This document shows, in pieces, positions 7,106 through 13,858 of a stretch of 43,324 nt of DNA. Both the position numbers and the translations under genes were made by a program. Source of the stretch: Rhodoferax ferrireducens (GTDB lineage: Bacteria > Pseudomonadota > Gammaproteobacteria > Burkholderiales > Burkholderiaceae_C); contig MTEI01000019.1 in the NCBI GenBank assembly GCA_002083775.1, positions 1-43,324 on the forward strand, in the 5' to 3' direction. The stretch's first letter is position 1, and the number at the start of each line of letters is the position of its first letter. Below the pieces are notes generated by a model. It was not told the origin of the DNA. It did no database searches and saw nothing but the letters and a program-made list of their open reading frames with translations.

Positions 7106-8188
7106 ATGGGTGAATTTCATGAAGAAACGGCTGTCCGAGGCCCAGTTTCAAGCGTGCATCAAGGGCTTGGAGGTGGGCCAGCAAACAATCGAGATTGCGC
7201 ACGGCGTGTTGGTGCAGGGGCAACCGCAAGCGACGTTCGCGGCTTCGTTGGGACTGTCCAGGGGAGCAGTCTCGCAGGCAGTGAATCGAGTATGGGCCGC
7301 GTTCGCGGCAGCGAATTTACCCCAGGGGTACGAGAGGGTTTCGGCGGTTCTGCCGGAGCGTCAAGCGTACATCGTGAAGAAGTGGGCCGAGGACGCCAAG
7401 AAACGGGAACCCAAGAAATGAAAACACTGGTAGTCGCGCAACAAAAAGGCGGAGTCGGCAAGACTTCTAGCCTGGTACACCTGGCATTCGACTTTTTGGA
7501 GCGCGGCTTGCGTGTCGCGGTCATCGACCTTGACACCCAGGGGAATGCTTCTTTCACGCTGCAAGAGTTCGGCAGCGGCTATCTGGCGAGTCAAATGTTT
7601 GACCAGGACGGTGACGCCGTGCGCCAGGCTTTCGCCGAGCTGCCGGAAGGCCCTTTGATGCGCCTGATCGAGTCTGACGCCGTGCTGGCGAACATGGAGA
7701 AGCGCAGCCTGACCGACGCTGCCAGGGCGTTCACCGAGAACATCAAGGCGCTGGCCGATTGTGGCTTCGACGCGGTTTTGATCGACACCGCTCCTGCCCT
7801 TGGCGTCAGTCTGGCGGCCGCGTTGTACGCGGCTGACTGCGTGCTGTCTCCCATCGAGCTTGAGGCGTACAGCATCCAGGGCATCAAGAAAATGCTGACG
7901 ACCATTGCCAACGTCCGCAAGCAGAACACCAAGCTGAAATTCTTGGGCATGGTTCCGAGCAAGGTAGACGCCCGCAACCCGCGCCACGTTCGGCACCAGG
8001 ACGAATTGCGGGCCGCCTACCCGCAACTGATGATCCCGGCCGGCATCGGCCTGCGCAGCAGCATTGCCGACGCGCTCGCGTCCGGCGTGCCGGTGTGGAA
8101 GATCAAGAAGACCGCAGCACGCAAGGCCACGCAGGAAGTCCGCGCCCTGGCCGCCTACGTTTACGAAAAGATGGAGATTGAACAATGA
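7106..8188 (+). CDS. incC: IncC, ParA-type partition ATPase (IncC1; IncC2 from 7418)
   Basis: Walker-type ParA ATPase that positions plasmids on the nucleoid together with KorB. The long form of 360 residues starts at ATG 7106 and its first 104 residues are encoded in another frame across korA. The short form of 256 residues starts at ATG 7418 (MKTLVVAQQKGGVGKTS), which overlaps the korA stop. The two-form arrangement is as in RK2 (364 and 259 residues). The deviant Walker A KGGVGKTS lies right after the short start; VIDLDTQGNAS and VLIDTAPALG are the following ParA motifs. The stop overlaps the korB start. Confidence 0.95.
   Translation: MGEFHEETAVRGPVSSVHQGLGGGPANNRDCARRVGAGATASDVRGFVGTVQGSSLAGSESSMGRVRGSEFTPGVREGFGGSAGASSVHREEVGRGRQETGTQEMKTLVVAQQKGGVGKTSSLVHLAFDFLERGLRVAVIDLDTQGNASFTLQEFGSGYLASQMFDQDGDAVRQAFAELPEGPLMRLIESDAVLANMEKRSLTDAARAFTENIKALADCGFDAVLIDTAPALGVSLAAALYAADCVLSPIELEAYSIQGIKKMLTTIANVRKQNTKLKFLGMVPSKVDARNPRHVRHQDELRAAYPQLMIPAGIGLRSSIADALASGVPVWKIKKTAARKATQEVRALAAYVYEKMEIEQ
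7119..7421 (+). CDS. korA: KorA global repressor
   Basis: 100-residue repressor of trfAp, korAp and kle-type promoters. The N-terminal two-thirds hold the operator-reading helix-turn-helix (PQATFAASLGLSRGAVSQAV). The C-terminal GYERVSAVLPERQAYIVKKW is the dimerisation segment shared with TrbA and the gene at 5772. ATG 7119 gives the family N-terminus MKKRLSEAQFQ; the upstream in-frame GTG 7110 is less likely. It overlaps incC in another frame and its stop overlaps the IncC2 start (ATGA). Confidence 0.95.
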   Translation: MKKRLSEAQFQACIKGLEVGQQTIEIAHGVLVQGQPQATFAASLGLSRGAVSQAVNRVWAAFAAANLPQGYERVSAVLPERQAYIVKKWAEDAKKREPKK

Positions 8189-9219
8189 GCACCGCTACCA
8201 AGAAAACGACCGCCAAGGGCACCGCAGAGGCCGCAGGGAAGCCGCAAGCATCCGGCCTTGGCCTGGACAGCATGGGCGACCTGTCGGCCCTCCTGGACGC
8301 GCCTACGGCCGCCGCGAACGGTGGCGGGCCGCTGATGCTGGAGATGGATCTGATTGACGAAGACCCGCACCAGCCGCGTACCGAGGACAACCCCGGCTTT
8401 TCCGACGAAAGCCTGGAAGAGCTGGCCGCGTCGATCAAGCTGCGCGGCGTGAAGACGCCGATTTCCGTGCGCGACAACCCCGAGGCCGAAGGCCGCTACA
8501 TCATCAACCACGGCGCACGCCGTTTTCGTGGCTCCCGCCGTGCCGGCAAGACCGCGATCCCTGGCTTCATCGACAACGACTACAACGAGGCCGACCAGGT
8601 TGTCGAGAACCTTCAACGCAACGAGCTGACTGCCCGCGAGATTGCCGACTACATCGGCCGCGAGCTGGCGAAGGGCATTAAGAAGGGCGAGATTGCCAAG
8701 GCCATCAGCAAGTCGCCGGCCTTCGTGACGCAGCACGTCACGTTGCTTGACCTGCCAGACCCAATTGCCGAGGCGTTCAACTCGGGCCGGGCCAAGGACG
8801 TGACTGTCATTAATGAATTGGTGACGGCCTTCAAGAAGAAGCCGGAAGAGGTCAGCGACTGGCTGGCCGACGAGAACCAGGAAATCACGCGGGGTTCGGT
8901 CAAGCTGCTGCGCGAGTTCCTGGACGACAAGCGCAAGCAGGGGCAGGCCGGCGACGATGACGGCGGCGACGGTGAAGGCAAGGGCGACGGCGACGGCCAA
9001 GACGGTCAGGACGCCAAGAAGAAGGACGAGAAGCCGGCCGACCCGGACAAGCTGAAAAAGGCCATCATCCAGGTTCAGCACAACGACCGTCCGGCGCGCT
9101 TGATTCTGAATCGCCGGCCACCGGCCGAGGGCTTCGCCTGGTTGAAGTACGACGATGACGGCCAGGAGTTCGAGGCCAATCTTGCCGAGGTGCAGCTTGT
9201 GGCGCTGTTGGAAGGCTGA
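8185..9219 (+). CDS. korB: KorB, ParB-type partition and repressor protein
   Basis: 344 residues (RK2 KorB 358). A CTP-dependent clamp of the ParB family that binds the 13-bp sites found at ten places in the window, represses many promoters and partitions the plasmid with IncC. The N-terminal ParB/Srx motif ENPGFSDESLEELAASI with HGARRFRGSRRAGK is followed by the helix-turn-helix (GEIAKAISKSPAFVTQHVTL), a very acidic Asp/Gly-rich linker (about residues 254-280) and a C-terminal SH3-like dimerisation domain. The start overlaps the incC stop (ATGA). Confidence 0.96.
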   Translation: MSTATKKTTAKGTAEAAGKPQASGLGLDSMGDLSALLDAPTAAANGGGPLMLEMDLIDEDPHQPRTEDNPGFSDESLEELAASIKLRGVKTPISVRDNPEAEGRYIINHGARRFRGSRRAGKTAIPGFIDNDYNEADQVVENLQRNELTAREIADYIGRELAKGIKKGEIAKAISKSPAFVTQHVTLLDLPDPIAEAFNSGRAKDVTVINELVTAFKKKPEEVSDWLADENQEITRGSVKLLREFLDDKRKQGQAGDDDGGDGEGKGDGDGQDGQDAKKKDEKPADPDKLKKAIIQVQHNDRPARLILNRRPPAEGFAWLKYDDDGQEFEANLAEVQLVALLEG

Positions 9220-9248
9220 CCACTCCAAAACCGCCGACCCCCTCAGAA

Positions 9249-9273
9249 CCCGCCGACCAGGCGGGTTTTTTTT
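9249..9273 (+). terminator. Rho-independent terminator after korB
   Basis: CCCGCC (9249-9254), five-base loop, GGCGGG (9260-9265), then eight T. It lies about 30 bases past the korB stop and ends the korA-incC-korB operon. Confidence 0.92.
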
Positions 9274-9300
9274 CGCCTGTTCGCGTCAGGCCGGGCGCTC

Positions 9301-9371
9301 TTTAGCCGCTAAAAAAGTTTAGCTATACCGCTTGACAGGTAAGAATAATAAGAATATTATTCTTCTTACCT
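9301..9371 (+). promoter_or_regulatory. kfrA promoter with KorB, KorA-like and KfrA operators
   Basis: KorB site at 9301-9313; degenerate KorA site GTTTAGCTATAC at 9317-9328; -35 TTGACA at 9332-9337; -10 TATTAT at 9355-9360 (17-base spacer). A 35-base imperfect palindrome at 9337-9371 (arms AGGTAAGAATAAT and ATTCTTCTTACCT) covers the promoter and is the probable KfrA autoregulatory operator. Confidence 0.85.
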
Positions 9372-9395
9372 TATCACCACACTGGAGCCGCGCAC

Positions 9396-10406
9396 ATGGA
9401 ACTGACAAAAGACACCCGCGACCGCATCTTTGCCGCCGCTGACTCGCTGTACGAGCAGGCCGGCCGGGCGGCCTTCCCGACCGTTGACGCCGTTCGCAAG
9501 ACGGCCAGAGTCAACATGAACGACGCGAGCGCCGGCATGAAGGAATGGCGACGTGCGCAGACGGCGCAGGCCGCCCCGGTGGCCGTCCAGGTGCCCGAGG
9601 CCGTCATGCAGGCCAGCAGCGCGGCGCTGGCCGCCTTGTGGCAGGAGGCGCAGGAACTGGCGAACGAGTCGCTGCGGGCCGCGCAAGCGGGCTGGGACGC
9701 CGAGCGGATCGAGGCGGATACGCTCAACAAGCAGATGGCCGATGCCTTCGAGGTGCAGAAGGCCGAGCTGGAAGCGGGGCAGGCCAGGATTACCGAACTG
9801 GAAGCCGCTGGCCGCCAAGCGGCCGCCGATGCCGAGGCACTGCGTCAGCGGGTCGAAGAAACGCACGCGGCCTTGCTTGCCATGCAGCAGCGGGCGGCTG
9901 TCGCAGAACAGCGCGCCGAGGAAATCGAGCGTCGAGCCGGCGACCTTCGCACGGAGCTGGATCATGCTCACCAGGAGGCCGCCCAGGGCCGCGTCGAGCT
10001 GGCCGGGCTGCGCCAGGCTCACGCAGGGGAAATCGAGGCGCTACGGGCCGAATTGGTGGCTTCTCAGGGCAAAGCCGAAGCGGCGGCCGAGAAGGCGTCG
10101 GGCACTATCGAGGCATTGCGGACGGAGCTGGCGACAGTGAAGGCCAAGGCCGAGACGGCGACCGAAGCGCACCAGGCGCATCGCAAGCAGGCAGCAGCCG
10201 AAGCGCACCGGACGGCCGAGCGCATGACTACGGCGCAGGCCGAGCGCGACCAGGCGCGCAAGGATGAACGCCAGGCAAGGGAAGATGCCGCGACCTTGCG
10301 CGGGCAACTGAATGAACTCAGAGAGCAGAACGCTCAACTGTTGCAAACTGTCAAGGCGCAGAGCGCACAGAGCGAAAAGCCAGCCGGAAAGGCAAAAAAG
10401 GACTGA
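9396..10406 (+). CDS. kfrA: KfrA, coiled-coil DNA-binding protein
   Basis: 336 residues. An N-terminal winged-helix DNA-binding domain (about residues 1-80, with FPTVDAVRKTARVNMNDASA) is followed by a very long Ala/Glu/Arg/Gln-rich coiled coil to about residue 310 and a basic tail. It represses its own promoter and is thought to form filaments that assist plasmid positioning in IncP-1 hosts. It starts 24 bases after the palindromic operator. KfrB and KfrC follow. Confidence 0.93.
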   Translation: MELTKDTRDRIFAAADSLYEQAGRAAFPTVDAVRKTARVNMNDASAGMKEWRRAQTAQAAPVAVQVPEAVMQASSAALAALWQEAQELANESLRAAQAGWDAERIEADTLNKQMADAFEVQKAELEAGQARITELEAAGRQAAADAEALRQRVEETHAALLAMQQRAAVAEQRAEEIERRAGDLRTELDHAHQEAAQGRVELAGLRQAHAGEIEALRAELVASQGKAEAAAEKASGTIEALRTELATVKAKAETATEAHQAHRKQAAAEAHRTAERMTTAQAERDQARKDERQAREDAATLRGQLNELREQNAQLLQTVKAQSAQSEKPAGKAKKD

Positions 10407-10437
10407 TAAATCGAACGCTTTGCGATAAAATGAAATG

Positions 10438-10454
10438 TTGTCGGAACGCGACAA
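10438..10454. promoter_or_regulatory. Short palindrome in the kfrA-kfrB gap
   Basis: TTGTCG (10438-10443), five-base loop, CGACAA (10449-10454) in the 112-base AT-rich spacer between kfrA and kfrB. It has no T-run, so it is a poor terminator; an operator or promoter-associated site is possible. Function unknown. Confidence 0.4.
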
Positions 10455-10518
10455 ATTACGCGATATTGGGCCATAAATGCGCCTTTTTGAACCACCAAGA
10501 CCATAAAGGAGCATTCAG

Positions 10519-10860
10519 ATGAAGCAACGCCTTCTTGTCATGAACGGGCAGCGCCTTGTTCAGAACGAGCAAGGAGGACAGTGGAATACCGACAAGGTGG
10601 AGAAAGCTGGGTCAGTGAAACCCGGCATCTATAACATCTACCTGTCCAGTCAAGCCGATAAGACCAAGGCCCATGATGGCGTGATCGTTCACGCCGACAA
10701 GGATCATGTCTATCAGCAAGTTGGGAAGAACTTTGTCATGCACAACCGGGCGGATTTCGATAAACTGCCTGAAATTGGTGCTAATTCCAGCGTCAAATAC
10801 GATAATGGCAGGGCCGTTACCACTGCCTCATCCCTAAAACTGGGGCGCGGTATATCGTGA
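10519..10860 (+). CDS. kfrB: KfrB (upf54.8-type)
   Basis: 113 residues with the KfrB-domain signature: PGIYNIYLSS, HDGVIVHADKDHVYQQVGK, a His-containing VMHNRADF and NSSVKYDNGRAVTT. KfrB partners KfrA and KfrC in IncP-1 plasmids; its molecular role is only partly known. A related segment forms the C-terminus of TraI in this plasmid. AAAGGAG precedes the start. A KorB site lies immediately after the stop. Confidence 0.82.
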   Translation: MKQRLLVMNGQRLVQNEQGGQWNTDKVEKAGSVKPGIYNIYLSSQADKTKAHDGVIVHADKDHVYQQVGKNFVMHNRADFDKLPEIGANSSVKYDNGRAVTTASSLKLGRGIS

Positions 10861-10866
10861 ACCAAC

Positions 10867-10879
10867 TTTAGCCGCTAAA
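10867..10879. promoter_or_regulatory. KorB operator between kfrB and kfrC
   Basis: Perfect TTTAGCCGCTAAA, six bases after the kfrB stop. No convincing promoter adjoins it, so it may serve as a distal or partition site. Confidence 0.85.
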
Positions 10880-10898
10880 AATTCAGGAGGCGTCGAGC

Positions 10899-11522
10899 AT
10901 GATCCAGTCCAAGGAACCGCTGGCCTTAAAGCCAGGCCAACAAGCCGCAAAGCCGGGACTGGATGCCATCGCGCAAGCCGACGCCCTTCTTGATCGTGCC
11001 CAAGAAGCACAGACCGAACAAACCGCCTTGCTTGAGGCTTCCCCCTTGGAGTCCCAATACAGCGCCGCTTTCGCGGCGCAGGTCGAGGCCAAGCACGACC
11101 AGGCCGAGCGCATCGAAGATCGTCTTGAAAACCTGATCGAGCAGCAGGCGTCACGCTTGCAGCAAACGCAGGCCAGCCAGCCGGGTCTTTTCTCGCGCCC
11201 TGGTGTCCGTGCCAAGTGGCAAAGCCAGGTTCAGCAGCAGCAGAGCGCCATGCAGCGCCTGCACGGCCGTCTTGAGGCCGTGCGAGAAATCAAAGACGGT
11301 ATGGGTGCTCACGGCCCGCGCATTGAAGAGCTGGCGCACCGCAAGGTGCGCGCCCAGGAGCCAGAGCTTGCGAAGGACTGGGAGGAAATGCGAGAAGCCG
11401 AGCGGCTGCATCAAGCCTTGCTGCGCAAGCAAGAGCAAGAGAAAAAGCAAGCCTTGGAGCGTGAGAGAAGAGGCGAAAATATTGGGCGCGGTTTGCGCCT
11501 TGGCTTGACCCAAGCCAGATAA
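10899..11522 (+). CDS. kfrC: KfrC (upf54.4-type)
   Basis: 207 residues, mostly helical and charged, resembling IncP-1 KfrC: ALKPGQQAAKPGLDAIAQAD, then Gln/Glu-rich coiled coil, with PGLFSRPGVRAKWQSQ near the middle and an Arg/Lys-rich end. It is thought to act with KfrA and KfrB in plasmid maintenance. AGGAGG precedes ATG 10899. A shared terminator separates it from the convergent traM. Confidence 0.82.
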   Translation: MIQSKEPLALKPGQQAAKPGLDAIAQADALLDRAQEAQTEQTALLEASPLESQYSAAFAAQVEAKHDQAERIEDRLENLIEQQASRLQQTQASQPGLFSRPGVRAKWQSQVQQQQSAMQRLHGRLEAVREIKDGMGAHGPRIEELAHRKVRAQEPELAKDWEEMREAERLHQALLRKQEQEKKQALERERRGENIGRGLRLGLTQAR

Positions 11523-11525
11523 CAG

Positions 11526-11550
11526 AAAGCCCGGCTCGCCGGGCTTTTTT
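11526..11550. terminator. Bidirectional terminator between kfrC and traM
   Basis: AAAGCCCGG (11526-11534), loop CTCG, CCGGGCTTT (11539-11547) with a T-run on the plus side and an A-run on the other. It lies between two convergent genes; its last base touches the traM stop. Confidence 0.9.
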
Positions 11551-11990
11551 CATCGGAGCGCGACCCATAGAGCCACGCCCGCAGCAACCAGCGTGATACA
11601 CGACGCCAGCACGTTGAACATCGCAACGCGCCGGGCATCGCGCAGCGGCCGGGCGACACCGGCCAGGGCCGCATCAATCTCGCCACGAACGGCCGATGCA
11701 GCCGCCTTGACGCCTTCCTTCATCTCCTTGCCCATCGCCTCCTTGCTGGCCGCAAGAGCGGCGTTCAAGATGCGTTCTGCCTTGTCTTTGGCATCGTTGC
11801 CCCAGCGCAGTGCCAAACCTTCCAGCTCTTCCTTGTACTGGTCGAGCTGGGCTTGCTGGGCTTTGGAGCTGTCGGCCATCAGTCGGTTGTTGATCGTCTG
11901 CAAGACCAGGATCGGATCGTCACGCGAAACGGCGATGCCGTGTTTCGCGGCAATCTCCTTGATGAGTTCTTCAACCTGGTCACTCATCAC
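11550..11990 (-). CDS. traM: TraM
   Basis: 146 residues, about RK2 TraM length. Helical, with a single C-terminal membrane anchor (MFNVLASCITLVAAGVALWVAL, last 24 residues). In RK2 TraM is in the traKLM leader operon and is not strictly required for transfer; its function is poorly known. It overlaps the traL stop by four bases (ATGA) and is the last gene of the operon. Confidence 0.85.
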   Translation of the reverse strand: MMSDQVEELIKEIAAKHGIAVSRDDPILVLQTINNRLMADSSKAQQAQLDQYKEELEGLALRWGNDAKDKAERILNAALAASKEAMGKEMKEGVKAAASAVRGEIDAALAGVARPLRDARRVAMFNVLASCITLVAAGVALWVALR

Positions 11991-12712
11991 AGCACCGTCG
12001 CGCTATCGAGCTGGTCAAACAACTGGCCCTTGATGATCTTGAGCCGTTGCCTGGTCATGATCGTGAGGGAGTCCATTGCCAACGCTTCATCGAAGGTCAG
12101 GCGGTCTTGCAGCATTTCGCTCAAGTCCCGGCCATACGTTTCCTTCTTGAGCGACGGAATCTGAACAATGGCCGACACTCGCGCCTTGTTGGCGGTATAG
12201 GCTTTCATCTGTTCAAAGCCCTTGCCCTCGTGCTCGATTGGCCCCCAGTACGGATTCAGCCAGACGACGAAAAGCGCCTCGGCCGGGAATTGGCTGGCGA
12301 GCTGCGAAAAGCCGCTCACGGTATCGAGAAGGGCTTGCCCGCCAGTGATGACGGTATGAATCACGAGTTCATGCCCCATGTCCACCAAGAGCGCCGGCAC
12401 CTGGTTGCTGATGAGGAAGTGAGACAGCGGGACGAACGAGCTGGCCCCGTTGTCGATGATCACGTCATCCTTGGCCGTTGCGATCATTTCAATCAGCGAA
12501 TCAAAACTACGCGGATTGATTTCTTCGGCTTCCATGATTTCCAACCGCTTGACGCCCAATCCCTTGTAACCAAGGAATGTCGCGTTGACCGGATCGGTGT
12601 CGATGCAGAGAGGCTTTTGCCCCTTGCTGACCTTGTATTGGGCAACCATTGCGGCGATGACGGATTTACCGACGCCACCCTTGCCTTGCAGAATCATGTG
12701 AATTTTTGACAT
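11987..12712 (-). CDS. traL: TraL, ParA/MinD-like ATPase
   Basis: 241 residues, the RK2 TraL length. The deviant Walker A GKGGVGKS lies at residues 10-17 and CIDTDPVNATFLGYKGL follows as the switch region; VIIDNGASSF is a Walker B-like segment. It belongs to the conjugal TraL family of P-loop NTPases; the precise role in transfer is unknown. It is encoded directly after traK with no gap and overlaps traM. Confidence 0.9.
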   Translation of the reverse strand: MSKIHMILQGKGGVGKSVIAAMVAQYKVSKGQKPLCIDTDPVNATFLGYKGLGVKRLEIMEAEEINPRSFDSLIEMIATAKDDVIIDNGASSFVPLSHFLISNQVPALLVDMGHELVIHTVITGGQALLDTVSGFSQLASQFPAEALFVVWLNPYWGPIEHEGKGFEQMKAYTANKARVSAIVQIPSLKKETYGRDLSEMLQDRLTFDEALAMDSLTIMTRQRLKIIKGQLFDQLDSATVL

Positions 12713-13102
12713 TTAGAGTAAATCCTCTTTGTTGGGTTTGGAATTGAAGGTGAAGCCGGCCGGTGGTTCTGGCTTTTTCACGGCCGTTTTCGAGCTGGCC
12801 GGCTTCGTCGGATTGCTTGGCCCTGGTTCCGGTATTACTGCGGCCGGAATAGGGGCGGGCGGTTCTGTCGCGGGAGGCGACAGGATCAAGCGGTTTGCAT
12901 AGCCGCGAAATGCCTGGTAGCTGAAATCGACCTTCCCCTCTTCGTGCAGAGTCTCCCAGATGCTCTTGACCGGCCAACCGTCATCGAGCGCCTGTTTGAT
13001 GTCCACGCGCAAAGCCAGGAAAGCCGCCCGGTTCTGAGCACTACGGGACGGCTTTTTCTTCACCGTCCTTGCTGCTATGCGTTCGGAAAGGCTCTTTGCC
13101 AT
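12713..13102 (-). CDS. traK: TraK, oriT-binding protein
   Basis: 129 residues (RK2 134). TraK wraps the oriT leading-side DNA and aids relaxosome formation. The basic N-terminus SLSERIAARTVKKKPSRSAQNRAA and the segment KQALDDGWPVKSIWETL are typical; the C-terminal half is Pro/Lys-rich. It is the first gene of the leftward operon, starting at the edge of oriT, where its binding region would be. Confidence 0.88.
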   Translation of the reverse strand: MAKSLSERIAARTVKKKPSRSAQNRAAFLALRVDIKQALDDGWPVKSIWETLHEEGKVDFSYQAFRGYANRLILSPPATEPPAPIPAAVIPEPGPSNPTKPASSKTAVKKPEPPAGFTFNSKPNKEDLL

Positions 13103-13452
13103 GTGTCACCTAGCGTTTTCATGTCTGTTGTTTGACCATTGATCGGCCCTCATTTTAGGTGCTCTACCGTTCTTTGAGCGTTGTTTCTGCTGTTTTGCCC
13201 GGAATTTTGGCAAGCAACGTCAGTTTATATCGAAAAGAATGGTTTAGCAAAGGGCTGTGTCATGCTATTCTTGGTGTCAGAACGGTCGAAGACCGGGCAG
13301 GATATGTGAAGTTAGCTAACCGGCGAGCCGGTTATCTATCTTCACTTCCCCTTATTCGCACTTCGTGCTCAACGGGTCTCCTGCTCTGCGAGGCCAGACG
13401 GCTACCGCCGTCAAAAGACATGCACCGGCTGACGCCGCTGGAGGTTTGAACG
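13103..13452. other. oriT: oriT, transfer origin with nic site
   Basis: Divergent traK/traJ spacer. The minus strand reads ATATCCTG/CCCGGTC, the IncP nic core, so TraI should cut the minus strand between 13298 and 13297. Next to it is the TraJ-type inverted repeat: GTGAAG (13306-13311) and CTTCAC, enclosing GCTAACCGGC-GAGCCGGTTA. The following blocks CCCCTTATTCGCACTTCG, GTGCTCAACGGG and CCTGCTCTGCGAGG match RK2 oriT as I remember it; the repeat arms differ. TATATCGAA (13226-13234) is a candidate TrbA site. From this nick orientation traK/L/M would enter the recipient first and traJ/I last. Confidence 0.93.
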
Positions 13453-13818
13453 ATGAAAGAAGACAAGAAGCAGCCAACGCGGAAAGCGCGCCAGTTGCGC
13501 GTTCCCGTGTTGCCCGATGAGGAAGCGGCCATCAAGAAGATGGCCGCTTCTGCGGGCCTGCCCGTCGCCGCGTACTTGCGCAACGTGGGCTTGGGCTACC
13601 AGGTGCGGGGCATCCTGGACAACAAGCGAGTGGAAGAGCTGGCGCGCATCAATGGCGACCTTGGCCGCCTTGGTGGCCTGCTGAAACTGTGGCTGACCGA
13701 CGACCCGCGCACGGCGCGATTCGGCGAGTCCACCATTCGCGCCCTGCTTTCCAAGATCGAAGACACGCAAGACCAGATGCACGAAGTCATGCGCGCCGTG
13801 GTTTTGCCGAGGTCTTAG
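13453..13818 (+). CDS. traJ: TraJ, oriT-recognition protein of the relaxosome
   Basis: 121 residues (RK2 123). It binds the inverted repeat beside nic and recruits TraI. A ribbon-helix-helix-type N-terminus (QLRVPVLPDEEAAIKKMAASAGLPVAAYLRN) is followed by a helical part (LARINGDLGRLGGLLKLWLTDD), as in IncP TraJ. It is the first gene of the rightward relaxase operon. Confidence 0.92.
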   Translation: MKEDKKQPTRKARQLRVPVLPDEEAAIKKMAASAGLPVAAYLRNVGLGYQVRGILDNKRVEELARINGDLGRLGGLLKLWLTDDPRTARFGESTIRALLSKIEDTQDQMHEVMRAVVLPRS

Positions 13819-13828
13819 CGATGCCCTT

Positions 13829-13841
13829 TTTAGCCGCTAAA
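13829..13841. promoter_or_regulatory. KorB operator between traJ and traI
   Basis: Perfect TTTAGCCGCTAAA 10 bases after the traJ stop and 17 bases before the traI start. KorB is known to control tra promoters from such sites, directly or at a distance. Confidence 0.85.
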
Positions 13842-13858
13842 AAGCCGGGGGGTGCCCC

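Noticed and set aside
8161..9228. Minus-strand open frame opposite korB
   Set aside because: Covers korB almost exactly, has no motif, and korB is certain.
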